Origin: SZUA-38 sp965212525
Lineage (GTDB): Bacteria; Pseudomonadota; Gammaproteobacteria; Xanthomonadales; SZUA-38
NCBI GenBank assembly: GCA_965212525.1
Contig: CBDBVC010000050.1
Coordinates: 41,312-105,311, forward strand
DNA: 64,000 nt
Direction of reading: 5' to 3'
Shown: positions 44,880 through 54,558 of the stretch, piece after piece
Position numbering within the stretch: the first letter of the stretch is position 1
Layout: the number at the start of each line of letters is the position of its first letter
Notes under the pieces: model-generated
The model's database searches: none
What the model was told of the DNA's origin: nothing
What the model saw: only the letters and a program-made list of their open reading frames with translations
Translations under genes and position numbers: made by a program

Positions 44880-45741
44880 ATCGACTCCGGAACTGGTGAT
44901 TGTCACCGGACTGTCCGGATCAGGCTGTTCGGTGGCGCTGAAAACACTGGAAGACCTTGGCTATTACTGCGTTGACTGTCTGCCGATCGAACTGATCCAG
45001 TCCTTCATCGATCATGCCATCGAACATCCCGATCGCGGCTATCACAAACTGGCACTCGGCGTGGACATTCGCAGCCAGCCATCACAGGATGAGAAACTGG
45101 ACCGTATTCTGCAGTCAATCAAGTCCCGGATCGCTGACACGCGAATCATCTATCTGACAGCAACCGATGCCTGTCTGCACAAACGCTACAGTGAAACCCG
45201 CCGAAGACACCCCCTGGCCACGAAATACGCCACGCTGACCGAATCCTTCGCCAGTGAGCGGGAGATCCTGTTGCCGGTCAAGTCGGTCTCCGACGTCGTC
45301 ATTGACACCTCGAACACCAGCATTCACCAGTTGCGGCGTCTGATGTGCGAGCAGCTCGATCTCGTGCCTCAGCAAATGATGCTACTGATCGAATCATTTG
45401 GATACAAGAAAGGCGTTCCGGCTGACATCGATGTGGCCTTTGATGTCCGCTGCCTGCCCAATCCACACTGGGATCTTCAATTGCGTGGCCTGACCGGTCG
45501 TGACAAGCCAGTGATGGATTTCTTCAGGCGACATGATATCGTGCAGCAGATGATCGATGACATCAGTGGCTGGATGGAGCGATGGTTGCCGGAATTCGTC
45601 CAGCAACAACGAAATTACCTCACGCTCGGCATAGGTTGCACCGGCGGCAAACACCGCTCGGTCTACATTGTCGAACGCCTGACTGAACGATTCACCAGCG
45701 CCGGATACCAGACCCTGCCCTATCATCGGGAGTTGATCTGA
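44869..45741 (+). CDS. rapZ: RapZ-family protein lacking the Walker A lysine
   Basis: A 290-residue homologue of RapZ, the RNA-binding adaptor that in E. coli delivers GlmZ sRNA to RNase E and senses glucosamine-6-phosphate. The P-loop reads GLSGSGCSVALK: the lysine of GxxGxGKS is cysteine 20 (tgt at 44926-44928), so ATP binding there may be lost. The next motif, DLGYYCVDCLP, also has cysteine for the usual asparagine. The C-terminal RNA-binding domain is well conserved (SFGYKKGVPADIDVAFDVRCLPNPHW; GIGCTGGKHRSVYIVERL). ATG 44869 overlaps hprK by 11 bp; in-frame upstream ATGs lie within hprK. Confidence 0.9.
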   Translation: MGSESTPELVIVTGLSGSGCSVALKTLEDLGYYCVDCLPIELIQSFIDHAIEHPDRGYHKLALGVDIRSQPSQDEKLDRILQSIKSRIADTRIIYLTATDACLHKRYSETRRRHPLATKYATLTESFASEREILLPVKSVSDVVIDTSNTSIHQLRRLMCEQLDLVPQQMMLLIESFGYKKGVPADIDVAFDVRCLPNPHWDLQLRGLTGRDKPVMDFFRRHDIVQQMIDDISGWMERWLPEFVQQQRNYLTLGIGCTGGKHRSVYIVERLTERFTSAGYQTLPYHRELI

Positions 45742-45742
45742 A

Positions 45743-46138
45743 TTGGTTTTGCTACTGACACACCAGCTGATCGGTAGCAGCCTGCTGGCGCAGACGCGCC
45801 TGCACCTGGGCGATTTCAGGGGGCATATCGAAGTCTTCGAAATCGATCCGATAATCGACACCGACGAACAGTTCGACAAACTGGTACGATTTGTTCGCAA
45901 GCAGACTGGTGTGCAGGGTTCATCTGATCTGCTGATACTGACCGATATCTACGGTGCCACGCCCAGTAATCTGGCCCATAGACTCGATACCGGACTGGAA
46001 ACGATGATCATCCACGGTCTCAATCTTCCAATGCTGGTTCGTCTTTGGAACTATCATGACCTTTCCATCGACGAACTGGCAGAAAAGCTCGTCAGTGGTT
46101 CAAGGCGTGGAATCTTCATGGGTGAGGTGCCCGATTGA
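45743..46138 (+). CDS. PTS mannose-type EIIA domain protein
   Basis: A 131-residue single-domain EIIA of the mannose class. The phosphorylated histidine is in LLLTHQLIGSSLL, and SDLLILTDIYGATPSNLA and GLNLPMLVRLWNY follow the fold. No EIIB, EIIC or EIID is nearby, so this is a regulatory rather than transport component. It appears to start with TTG at 45743, ten bases after GGGAG, and one base after the rapZ stop. Confidence 0.88.
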   Translation: MVLLLTHQLIGSSLLAQTRLHLGDFRGHIEVFEIDPIIDTDEQFDKLVRFVRKQTGVQGSSDLLILTDIYGATPSNLAHRLDTGLETMIIHGLNLPMLVRLWNYHDLSIDELAEKLVSGSRRGIFMGEVPD

Positions 46139-46404
46139 TCACGCGCACACTCACCATCATCAACAAACTGGGCCTGCATGCACGGGCAGCAGCCAAACTG
46201 GTGGGTACGACTGCGGCTTATTCCAGTTCCATCATGATTGCCAAGGACGGGCGCGAAGTGAATGGCAAGAGCATCATGGGTGTGATGATGCTGGCTGCCG
46301 GCATGAACTCGACAATTGAAGTCAGCATTGACGGCGATGACGAGGATGACGCGATGGCAGCCGTGGAGGCACTGGTTTCCGATCGATTCGGTGAAGACAA
46401 GTGA
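46135..46404 (+). CDS. ptsH: Phosphocarrier protein HPr
   Basis: An 89-residue HPr. The EI-phosphorylated histidine is in NKLGLHARAAAKLV, and the serine phosphorylated by HprK is in NGKSIMGVMMLAA. Both sites are intact. The start is TTG at 46135, overlapping the EIIA stop (TTGA), with ggtgagg upstream. It passes phosphate from EI to the mannose-type EIIA and PtsN. Confidence 0.94.
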   Translation: MITRTLTIINKLGLHARAAAKLVGTTAAYSSSIMIAKDGREVNGKSIMGVMMLAAGMNSTIEVSIDGDDEDDAMAAVEALVSDRFGEDK

Positions 46405-48140
46405 GCCAGCTCCTTTACGGCAATCCGGTTACTGGCAACATCGTCATCGGTATGGCACGCCATTACCATGACAGGCTGGACATCAACAAGCACAAGATCG
46501 ATCCGTCACTTCAGCAGCAGGAAATCACACGTTTTCATCAGGCATTGCGTGAAGCTTCAGAAGAACTGAGCCAGATCGAGGCCCGCGTCAGCAAACGGGT
46601 TGCAGCCGAGGTTACCGAATTCATACACACGCATCAGCTGATGCTGGCAGACCTTCAGTTCATCGAGTCGGTGGAAACCCTGATCACCCAGCATTCCTGC
46701 AACAGCGAGTGGGCGCTGGCACTGCATCGGGATGAACTGGCAGAAGTCTTTTCCAGTATGGAGGATGAGTATCTTTCGGCGAGAATCGATGATATTGATC
46801 AGGTGATACGGCGTGTCTTGCTGCGCCTGCAACCTGACAGCAAGCCGATACTGATGACCGGTAAAACCGGTGATGATGACGACAAGTCGGGCATGATTGT
46901 GGTGGCCGATGATCTGTCGCCCGCTGACCTGTCACTGTTGCACGATCAGGGCATCACCGGTCTGATCACCGAACACGGTACACCGTTGTCGCATACCTCG
47001 ATTCTGGCGAGAAGCCTGAAGATACCAGCCATTCAGGGCGTGCATCACGCGCGCGAGCTGATCAGCAACGATCAACAGCTCATCATCGATGCCGACCATG
47101 GCCTGATCATCTCTGATCCGGAATCCGGACTCAGTGAACACTATGAGCAGCTGATGGAACAGCAACGCGCATCGTGGCTGGCCCTGAACAGGGATGCGGC
47201 ACACAGTGCACGGACTGTCGACGGCAAGTCCATTCGGGTACAGGCCAACATCGACCTGCCTGACGATCTGGACGATCTGGATATCAACACCGTTGATGGA
47301 ATCGGGCTGTACAGAACAGAGTATCTTTTCCTGAACCGTAACATCCCGCCGGACGAAGATGAGCAATACCATGCCTATTGCAGCATTATCACGGCCATGC
47401 GTGGCAAGCCGGTCACGATTCGTACGCTGGACCTGGGTGCTGACAAGCAACCAGGTACACCCGTGGCCACCGGTGTCAATCCGGCGCTTGGGCTTCGAGC
47501 CATCCGGCTGTGCCTGAATGATCATCGCCTGTTCTATCCGCAGGTCAGAGCCCTGCTGCGGGCTTCTGTTCATGGGCCCCTGAGGATTCTGATCCCGATG
47601 CTGTCGACCTCGACTGAAGTCTTCCAGTTCAAGACGCTGTTCAATCAGGCACGATCCGAACTGCTGTCACAGGGCGTTGAGGTCGGCAATGATATCCAGC
47701 TTGGCGGGATGATCGAGGTTCCTGCAGCGGCGCTGAGCACCCGCACATTCGCCAAGCACCTCGATTTCCTGTCCATCGGTACCAATGACCTGATCCAGTA
47801 CACGCTTGCCATCGACCGTGTCGATGATCAGGTGAACTATCTTTACGACCCGTTGCACCCCTCGGTACTGCGTTTGTTGAAAATGATCATCGACGAGTCC
47901 CGATCTGTTGGCACGCCACTGACCATGTGCGGTGAAATGGCCGGAGACCGGCGTTTTGTACGTCTGCTGCTCGGGATGGGGATGACCAACCTCAGCATGC
48001 AGGCGAGTCGGGTAGCCGAGGTCAAATCCATCATTCGTCAAACCAGTACCCGAAGAATCAAGTCCCAGGTGCGAAAAATACTCAACGCCTCTCACCCGAA
48101 TCGTATCCGCCTGCTGGTGGAAGAGCTGCAGATCACCTGA
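46401..48140 (+). CDS. ptsI: PTS enzyme I (phosphoenolpyruvate-protein phosphotransferase)
   Basis: A 579-residue enzyme I that takes phosphate from PEP and gives it to HPr. It has the HPr-binding helical domain, the swivel domain with the phosphohistidine in GTPLSHTSILARSLKIPAI, and the PEP-binding barrel (GLYRTEYLFLNR; TIRTLDLGADKQ; SIGTNDLIQYTLAIDR; LTMCGEMAGD). It lacks the N-terminal GAF domain of EI-Ntr (PtsP). GTG 46401 overlaps the ptsH stop by four bases. Confidence 0.94.
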   Translation: MSQLLYGNPVTGNIVIGMARHYHDRLDINKHKIDPSLQQQEITRFHQALREASEELSQIEARVSKRVAAEVTEFIHTHQLMLADLQFIESVETLITQHSCNSEWALALHRDELAEVFSSMEDEYLSARIDDIDQVIRRVLLRLQPDSKPILMTGKTGDDDDKSGMIVVADDLSPADLSLLHDQGITGLITEHGTPLSHTSILARSLKIPAIQGVHHARELISNDQQLIIDADHGLIISDPESGLSEHYEQLMEQQRASWLALNRDAAHSARTVDGKSIRVQANIDLPDDLDDLDINTVDGIGLYRTEYLFLNRNIPPDEDEQYHAYCSIITAMRGKPVTIRTLDLGADKQPGTPVATGVNPALGLRAIRLCLNDHRLFYPQVRALLRASVHGPLRILIPMLSTSTEVFQFKTLFNQARSELLSQGVEVGNDIQLGGMIEVPAAALSTRTFAKHLDFLSIGTNDLIQYTLAIDRVDDQVNYLYDPLHPSVLRLLKMIIDESRSVGTPLTMCGEMAGDRRFVRLLLGMGMTNLSMQASRVAEVKSIIRQTSTRRIKSQVRKILNASHPNRIRLLVEELQIT

Positions 48141-48319
48141 AACATTCCGGCGTGAAAATGCCACCGGTGCCGGCCAGGTTTCCTCGATCTCGCCTAACTG
48201 ATGTACAATGACCCTGAATTCATGGGATTGGTTAAGTTTTTCATTAAATTTCCATGGGTTGAGCCAACTAGTTATTACTTTACTGCATCAGTCGACCAGA
48301 CCTGCCAGGGCAAACTGTC

Positions 48320-49681
48320 ATGACCGAAATGATCAGACATCAGAAAACGGAGTTGTTCACACAGCTGCTGAATGATGCCCTGCGCGAGGGCCAGCTCGGC
48401 AGCCTGCAGTCAATGATCGATGCGCTCTCACCCAGTGAACTGGCCGATCTGATCGAGTCATTGCCAACACGGCCGCGGAACCTGTTGTGGAGCCTGATCG
48501 ACACCGAAATCGACGGTGAGGTACTGGTCCACCTGAATGATGAGGCGCGTGCCCGTATCATCGAGATCACCGATGAGGAAGAACTGATCGAGGCCACCCA
48601 GGACATGGAACTGGATGACCTGGCCGACATCATTACCGACTTGCCCGAGCAGGTGACCCGCGGTGTGCTCGATGTGATGGATCGGGAGGATCGCGAGCGG
48701 CTCAAGCAGGTGCTGTCCTATCAGGAAGACAGTGCCGGTGGTCTGATGAACCCCGAAGTACTCACGGTTCGTCGCAGTGTGAGCCTCGATGTGGTGTTGC
48801 GCTATCTGCGCATGCGTGAAGAATTGCCCAAGGTGCTTGATCATCTGTATGTCATCGATCGAGACGGAAAATACCTTGGCCAGCTGTCCATCGCCGACCT
48901 GCTCACCAGAAAGCCGGACACCATGGTCGCCGAACACATGAGTGATGATATCCCGGCAATTCTGGCGACCACGCCGGATACCGAAGTAGCGGCCATGTTC
49001 GAACACCAGGACTGGATCTCTGCACCGGTCGTCGACGAGCATAACCGGCTGATCGGCTACATCACCATTGATGACATTGTCGATGTGATTCGTGAGGAAG
49101 CCGAACACTCGGTGATGAGCATGGGTGGCCTGGATGAAACCGACGACATGTTCGCACCGGTGATTTCCAGCAGCACACGACGCGCCATCTATCTCGGGCT
49201 GAATCTGCTCACGGCGCTGATCGCCGCCGTCTGCATCAATATCTTCAGTGACACCATCGACAAGATCGTCGCACTCGCTGTCCTGATGCCGGTGGTGGCA
49301 TCCATGGGCGGGATTGCCGGAACCCAGACACTGACGCTGACCATACGCGGCATGGCACTGGGTCAGGTCGTGCCGTCAAACACACGGCCACTGATGAACA
49401 AGGAAATTGCCATTGGTGTTCTCAATGGCATTCTGTGGGCCATGGTCATCGCCGTGATATCGGTATTCTGGTTTCAGGACTGGTGGCTGGCGCTGGTGGT
49501 GGCCATTGCCATATTCTTCAACCTGATTGCCGGTGCCATCGCAGGCGTGATCGTCCCCATCATGCTCAAGCGTTTCAGTATCGACCCGGCGCTGGCCGGC
49601 GGCATGGTTCTGACCACGGTCACCGATGTGGTTGGCTTTGTTTCCATACTTGGCCTGGGCACCCTGTTGCTGGTGCAGTAA
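48320..49681 (+). CDS. mgtE: Magnesium transporter MgtE
   Basis: A 453-residue MgtE-type Mg2+ channel. It has the cytoplasmic superhelical N-domain (about 10-130), paired CBS domains (about 135-260, DDLADIITDLPEQVTRGVL before them), a connecting plug helix and five membrane helices (from about 290; ASMGGIAGTQTLTLTIRGMALGQV forms the pore region). CBS-mediated gating by intracellular Mg2+ is known for the family. It is 179 bp from ptsI with a possible -10 (TACAAT, 48204-48209). No M-box-like riboswitch was recognised in this gap. It converges on tsaB with five bases between stops. Confidence 0.94.
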   Translation: MTEMIRHQKTELFTQLLNDALREGQLGSLQSMIDALSPSELADLIESLPTRPRNLLWSLIDTEIDGEVLVHLNDEARARIIEITDEEELIEATQDMELDDLADIITDLPEQVTRGVLDVMDREDRERLKQVLSYQEDSAGGLMNPEVLTVRRSVSLDVVLRYLRMREELPKVLDHLYVIDRDGKYLGQLSIADLLTRKPDTMVAEHMSDDIPAILATTPDTEVAAMFEHQDWISAPVVDEHNRLIGYITIDDIVDVIREEAEHSVMSMGGLDETDDMFAPVISSSTRRAIYLGLNLLTALIAAVCINIFSDTIDKIVALAVLMPVVASMGGIAGTQTLTLTIRGMALGQVVPSNTRPLMNKEIAIGVLNGILWAMVIAVISVFWFQDWWLALVVAIAIFFNLIAGAIAGVIVPIMLKRFSIDPALAGGMVLTTVTDVVGFVSILGLGTLLLVQ

Positions 49682-49686
49682 GCGGT

Positions 49687-50379
49687 CTAACCTGTTTTTG
49701 TCGCCGCAGCACTCTTTTTTGCAACATTGTTGCGCAGGTAGAGTGGTTGCAGGGACGACACATCGCTGTATTCACTCTCGTTCATGATTTCGGCCATCGC
49801 CGCAATCGCACTGGCCTGGGGAAATCGATCTGGCAGGCATTGCCCTGCCCTGCTCACAACCGGTTGCAGTCGACCAGCAAAGGCCTCGAAGGCAGATCCC
49901 ACCAGTACGTCGACGTCATGTTCAAGCCTCAGATCATCCGGTGACAGCAGATCATGCGCGTAAAACTCGTCGATATCCGGCCCATTGAATCTGAATCCGG
50001 CACAATAAATCTCGTCCATGCGGGCATCCATTGCCGCCAGAACGGTTTCAGCACCGGTTTCGCGCTGTGCCGCCCAGGCCAGTGCTCTGAGGGAACTGAG
50101 GCCTGCAACAGGACGACCGAAGCCGAAAGCCAGTGCCTGGGCGATGCTGACCCCGATACGAACTCCGGTGAACGAACCCGGCCCGTGATCGACAGCGATG
50201 AGATCGATGGCAGATCTTGCCAGACCCGCATCGGTGAGCAGTTGATCAATCCAGGGCAGCACCAGACGGGCATGCTGCTGCGGTGCCCGTTCACTGAAAC
50301 CAGTGAGTTCACCATTATGCAGCAGCGACACCGAACACTGTTCGCTGACGGTATCGATTGCCAGGATTGTCTTGGACAT
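49687..50379 (-). CDS. tsaB: tRNA threonylcarbamoyladenosine synthesis protein TsaB
   Basis: A 230-residue actin-like ATPase-fold protein that partners TsaD and TsaE to make t6A37 on ANN-decoding tRNAs. TILAIDTVSEQCSVSLL, HARLVLPWIDQLL, VDHGPGSFTGVRIGVSIAQALAFG and PVAGLSSLRALAW are its signatures. ATG 50379 follows AGG at good spacing. The frame continues open to 50724, but that part lies over the peptidase gene on the other strand and has no TsaB similarity. Confidence 0.93.
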   Translation of the reverse strand: MSKTILAIDTVSEQCSVSLLHNGELTGFSERAPQQHARLVLPWIDQLLTDAGLARSAIDLIAVDHGPGSFTGVRIGVSIAQALAFGFGRPVAGLSSLRALAWAAQRETGAETVLAAMDARMDEIYCAGFRFNGPDIDEFYAHDLLSPDDLRLEHDVDVLVGSAFEAFAGRLQPVVSRAGQCLPDRFPQASAIAAMAEIMNESEYSDVSSLQPLYLRNNVAKKSAAATKTG

Positions 50380-50465
50380 GAAGCAGACCTTCGTGGTGTT
50401 TTTTACGATGATTGGGTATTGTATGAAAATCAGTCCCGGCCACCAAGAGAAACCCGTTGCATACC

Positions 50466-51348
50466 ATGATTTACCGACCCGTATTCCTGTTAGCATGCCT
50501 GCTGCTGAGCTCATCAGTGACGAATGCAGCCAACCCCGCTCCCAGTCGCTGAGTATCAGAGCATGCAGCTGGATCAACACAGTCAGCTGCGAGGCGATTT
50601 CGAACAGGGAGGTATCGTGTTCGGCACCACCCGTACGGATGCCGAGATCAGCCTTGATGGCAAACCGGTGATGCTGTCGGATGAGGGGCACTTTGTGATC
50701 GGCTTCGGCCGGCGATGCAGCCAAAGAGGCCGTACTCGAACTGACCTACAGCGATCAGCAGACGATCAGCATGCCGCTGACGATTGCCGCACGCCAGTAT
50801 GACATCCAGCGTATCGACGGCCTGCCACCTTCACAGGTAACGCCGCCCGAATCGGTGCTGGCGCGTATTCGTGATGACAACCGTCAGGTGGGACAGGCTC
50901 GTGCAGGACGATTGAAGCGAACCGATTTCCTGCAACCGTTCATCCTGCCCTCACTCGGTCGACTCTCCGGCGTCTATGGTTCACAGCGCGTACTCAACGG
51001 CGAACCCAGGCGACCTCACTTTGGCATGGACATCGCAGCCCAGACCGGTACCGAGGGTGGTGGCCCCGGCGGCGGGAATCATCACACCTGGCCCACCCTG
51101 ACATGTACTATTCCGGCGGAACGCTGATTCTCGATCATGGTCATGGTGTCTCATCCACCTTTCTGCATCTGAGTGAACTGCTGGTTGCATCCGGAGACAC
51201 TGTCGAACAGGGTCAGCTGATTGCCCGTATCGGCGCCACAGGAAGGGTCACCGGTCCCCACCTGGACTGGCGCATGAATGTCGGCAAATCCAGGGTCGAT
51301 CCGCAGCGTCTGCTGACGGCTGCGGAACTCGACAAGCTGGAACAATAG
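50466..51348 (+). pseudogene. M23 family metallopeptidase, four apparent +1 frameshifts
   Basis: The segment encodes a LytM-type peptidoglycan endopeptidase of 292 residues only after removing four single bases. It has a signal peptide from ATG 50466 (FLLACLLLSSSVTNAA), a beta domain and the M23 fold. The zinc-ligand segments are HFGMDIAAQTGTE, STFLHLSELL and GPHLDWRMNV, all conserved once frames are joined. Shifts lie at CCCC 50534-50537, GG 50711-50712, GGG 51055-51057 and CC 51087-51088, each restored by deleting one base. No single frame gives an enzyme. It is divergent from tsaB. Either the sequence is locally poor or this is a decayed gene. Confidence 0.85.
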
Positions 51349-51368
51349 CTTTCACTCTGTTGCCTTGA

Positions 51369-54224
51369 TCAGAAGTCGATGCTCACCCGCAGATAGGGAA
51401 AGCGGCCGGGTATCCTGTAATCGGCTACATTGAAACTGTTGGCAAAGGCGCTTGTGGACAGCGGCGGCCCCTTGTCTCCCAGATTTCTGACACCGACAAG
51501 TACCCGGGTATCATACTGCTCCAGCTCATAGCTTAACTGCACATCATGATAGGTGGTGGCGCCGAGCTTTGCGCAAATCCGGAGCTCCATCACCATTCAG
51601 GTCCTCACCGGCGTTTACAGAATCCGAAATCTGCAAAAATCTCACAGTCCTCAACACTTGAGTGCTGGTATTGCATCGTCCAGCTGGCCTGCCACGGTCC
51701 CTTCGCCCAATCCAGCGTCAGATTGGATTTCCAGCGCGGTATCAGCGTGTCACCAAAGTTCTGTCCGACAAAACTGAAATTTTCCTGTGGCACATTCGGG
51801 TTAAGCGAATCCGGAGAATGCCGGCTGGAACAGATCGTAGGAACGCAGGTAATGGGATTGCCAGTCAATCGAGAACTGTCCCCATCCGGTTTCCGGGAAG
51901 TCATAGTCGACCAGAATATCGATGAATTCAGAATCGATGGAGTTGCGGTTTGCCCTGCCGGCAAAAATTTCCAGTACCTGACCGGTGTTCGGGTCCCGCG
52001 TGATCTGGCTGCACAGTCGCAGTGAAGTGGTACAGGCATTGAGTACCTGAGTACCGCTGATGGGTGCGATGGCACCCTCGATTTCGATATCAGTGTATTG
52101 CACCGAAATGGACAGACCATCAAGCCAGGCGGGTTCATACATCAAGCCCAGCGTGCGGGTTTCAGCTTCTTCAAGACCAAGCCGCGGGTTGCCGCCGACA
52201 AGCACAGGGATCTGTACACCGGGCTGGACATACGACCCTGGCACGCCTGCACAGCCGGGCAAGCCCGGGTTGGTGTCCGGCAGGCCGTCGCCATCGGTAT
52301 CAATGCCATTGCAGGGATCGACGATGGTCGGAAATGCCCGTTGCTGCCCTCCAAACAGGTCGGTAAGACTGGGTGTGCCTGCACCATCCGCCACACTGGC
52401 ACGAATCAGCAGATCATCAATCGGCTGCCACTGAAGTGCGATGCTGCTGTTGACGGTGTCACCGAGCAGATCATAATCGGTTCGTCGCGCGGCCAGCGTG
52501 AGATCCAGGCGTCTAGCTGCCGCTGCATTTTCCAGCAGCGGCACGGCCAGTTCCACGAAGAAATCATCGCTGGACATCTCACCCATGGTCGGTGATCTGA
52601 ACGAACCCGACGTGGCGCCTGAGATGGTCAGTGCGTCGGGAACGTCGAAACCTTCGATCTGGCGGTAGTCATAGCCCACAGCCACATTCAGGGAGCCAGC
52701 CGGCAGTTCGAACAGCTCTCCTGTCAGAAGCGCGCTGTACTGGCGTGATTCATTGCCATAAGTGTCCTGAGTAGTGATGCCGATGAAATCGAGCATTTCG
52801 GCGGTAATGGTGCCATGGCCATCGGGCCCCTGCCCGCCAAATACATTCAGCGGTACACAGCCAGGTATGGCTCCGGTCACGCAGTCATTTGACAACGCCT
52901 GAGCAACCCGGTCGATGCTGACTAACCCCTCGCTGAGATCATTGCGATTGATCTTCTGATAGTCGTAATCGACAACCCACTCGAACGGCCGACCCGCCCA
53001 GTCAAAGCTGCCCTCGAGACCGGAGTTGAAGCGGTAGTAATCCACTTCCTGGTTAAACTGTCGATTTCCGGCTTCAACCAGTCGTCGCGCCAGCAACCAG
53101 CTTGAGGCCGGAATATCCACACCCAGCGGATTGAAGGGATTCAGAGCACCCACACCGACCTGACCACCCGGGCCACCGGAATCGAATATCCCCAGGAATA
53201 ATTGTGAAGGTGCCAGTTGCTGGGTCGATGAGCGTGTACTGAACTGGGCTTCTGCCGTCAGACGGATGTGATCGCTGAACTGATACGAACCCTGCGAGAA
53301 AATCGATGTCCGCTCCAGAGGGGTCAGCAGGAAGTTGAAGGGTGCGAAATTGTACCGGTCCGATCCAGCACCAACCGGACCAAATGAGAAGTCACCGATT
53401 CTGAACGCCGCCAGCCCCAGACCGCCGGGGCCAGTGACCTGTGTGCCCGGGTCTGTTGTAAACCGTGTCGAGAAGGAATTATCCAGTGGATTCAGAAACC
53501 CGAACCGACCCTGTGGTGTTGCCGATGATCCGAGTGCATTGCCGGTACCAAACTGGGGCTCTGCCGAGATCAGCCGGTCTCCGGCCAGAACCGGTTCGTC
53601 CTGTGTGTATGATGCATTGAAATAGATCGAACCCCGGTCAGAGGCCGCGCCAAGCGAAAGATCAAACGATTGCTTTTCACCATCATTGCCGGATTCAAAC
53701 TGACCGATCTGTGCATTCAGCTCCACACCCTCAAAACCACCCCGCGTGATGATATTGACCACACCGGCAATCGCATCCATGCCGTAGATGGCCGATGCAC
53801 TGCCGTTGAGCACCTCGACCCTGGAGACCACGGATAATGGAATATTGTTCAGATCCACAGCAGATGACAGGCCGGTCTGCAGACGCCTGCCATTGATCAG
53901 CACCAGCACACGTCGTGACCCCAGATTGTGAAGGTCGGCGCGAGTTTCTCCATTACCACCGTTGTTGAAACGGGTACTCAGAGCGGCTCCGGAAACCGTC
54001 AATTGCTGCAGAAAATCGCCAACTGAAGTTAATCCCGTGCGCAGAATCTCGTCCCGGTGATGAACCGTGACATGCGATCCGTTGGAAACATGACGCAGCT
54101 GTGATCCAGTCGAGGCAGATTTGCCGTCCGAGCTGGCTGCTTCTGCAACGCCTGTTATGGCCAGGTCGCCTGTGGCACAGGCCAGCGCCGAGCTGACGGC
54201 GAGATAGATTCGTGTTCTGTTCAT
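51369..54224 (-). pseudogene. TonB-dependent receptor, three apparent +1 frameshifts near C-terminus
   Basis: An outer-membrane receptor of 950 residues if three bases are removed, a tandem paralogue of the receptor at 54559-57447. It has a signal peptide, a plug (RTGLTSVGDFLQQL; NNGGNGETRADLHNLGSRRVLVLINGRR; IAGVVNIITRGGFEG) and a barrel with an insert DTDGDGLPDTNPG resembling calcium-binding thrombospondin repeats. The main frame stops at 51801 after QPAFSGFA. The barrel continues as SLNPNVPQENF in the next frame, shifts again near 51614-51616, and once more at 51568-51570 before the normal ending RFPYLRVSIDF. The start ATG 54224 follows AAAGGGGG. The plug differs from its paralogue in lacking the SPVFVVQREDIE stretch (it reads SHVTVHHRDEI). 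Confidence 0.87.
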
Positions 54225-54558
54225 GCAACCCCCTTTGGTTATCGTGGTTCGTTCCAGCCACTGGTTCACTCATCGCCCTGAATGTGTCAGTGATGGTGCA
54301 GGCTGATTGCATGGTATCAGTTCAATCACTGACGCAGAGATGACGAAATTTTGTTGGACCAGAACGTCAAAGGCTCTGGTGTGGGGACTGAATGTTGAAT
54401 TCGCGGGCATTACTGAGTGCCAATCAATGAAAACCGGGAGAGCCAGTCCCCACACCCGAGCCTTCGGGTGGAGATGACCAGGAAAGGCATCCTGCACTTT
54501 CCTGGTCGGTACAACTTAGGTGTTTGACATCAATTCCGTTTGATCATTCCCGTCACAA
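54225..54558. other. 334-bp spacer between receptor paralogues with nested inverted repeats
   Basis: No gene is supported. An imperfect inverted repeat, 18 of 19 bases pairing, joins 54372-54390 to 54444-54462. A small CCCGA/TCGGG hairpin overlaps its right arm. A perfect 11-bp stem (54476-54486 with 54497-54507, ten-base loop) follows. No T-run adjoins on either strand. Confidence 0.75.
54372..54507. repeat. Cluster of three inverted repeats (possible REP-like or RNA structure)
   Basis: Arms are GGCTCTGGTGTGGGGACTG (54372-54390) against the complement of 54444-54462, then a CCCGA/TCGGG hairpin, then GACCAGGAAAG/CTTTCCTGGTC (54476-54507). The structure lies 3' of the 54559-57447 receptor stop and could fold in its mRNA tail. 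Confidence 0.6.

Noticed and set aside
48141..48319. Possible magnesium riboswitch before mgtE
   Set aside because: No M-box-like conserved helices or expression-platform terminator could be seen, only a -10-like TACAAT.
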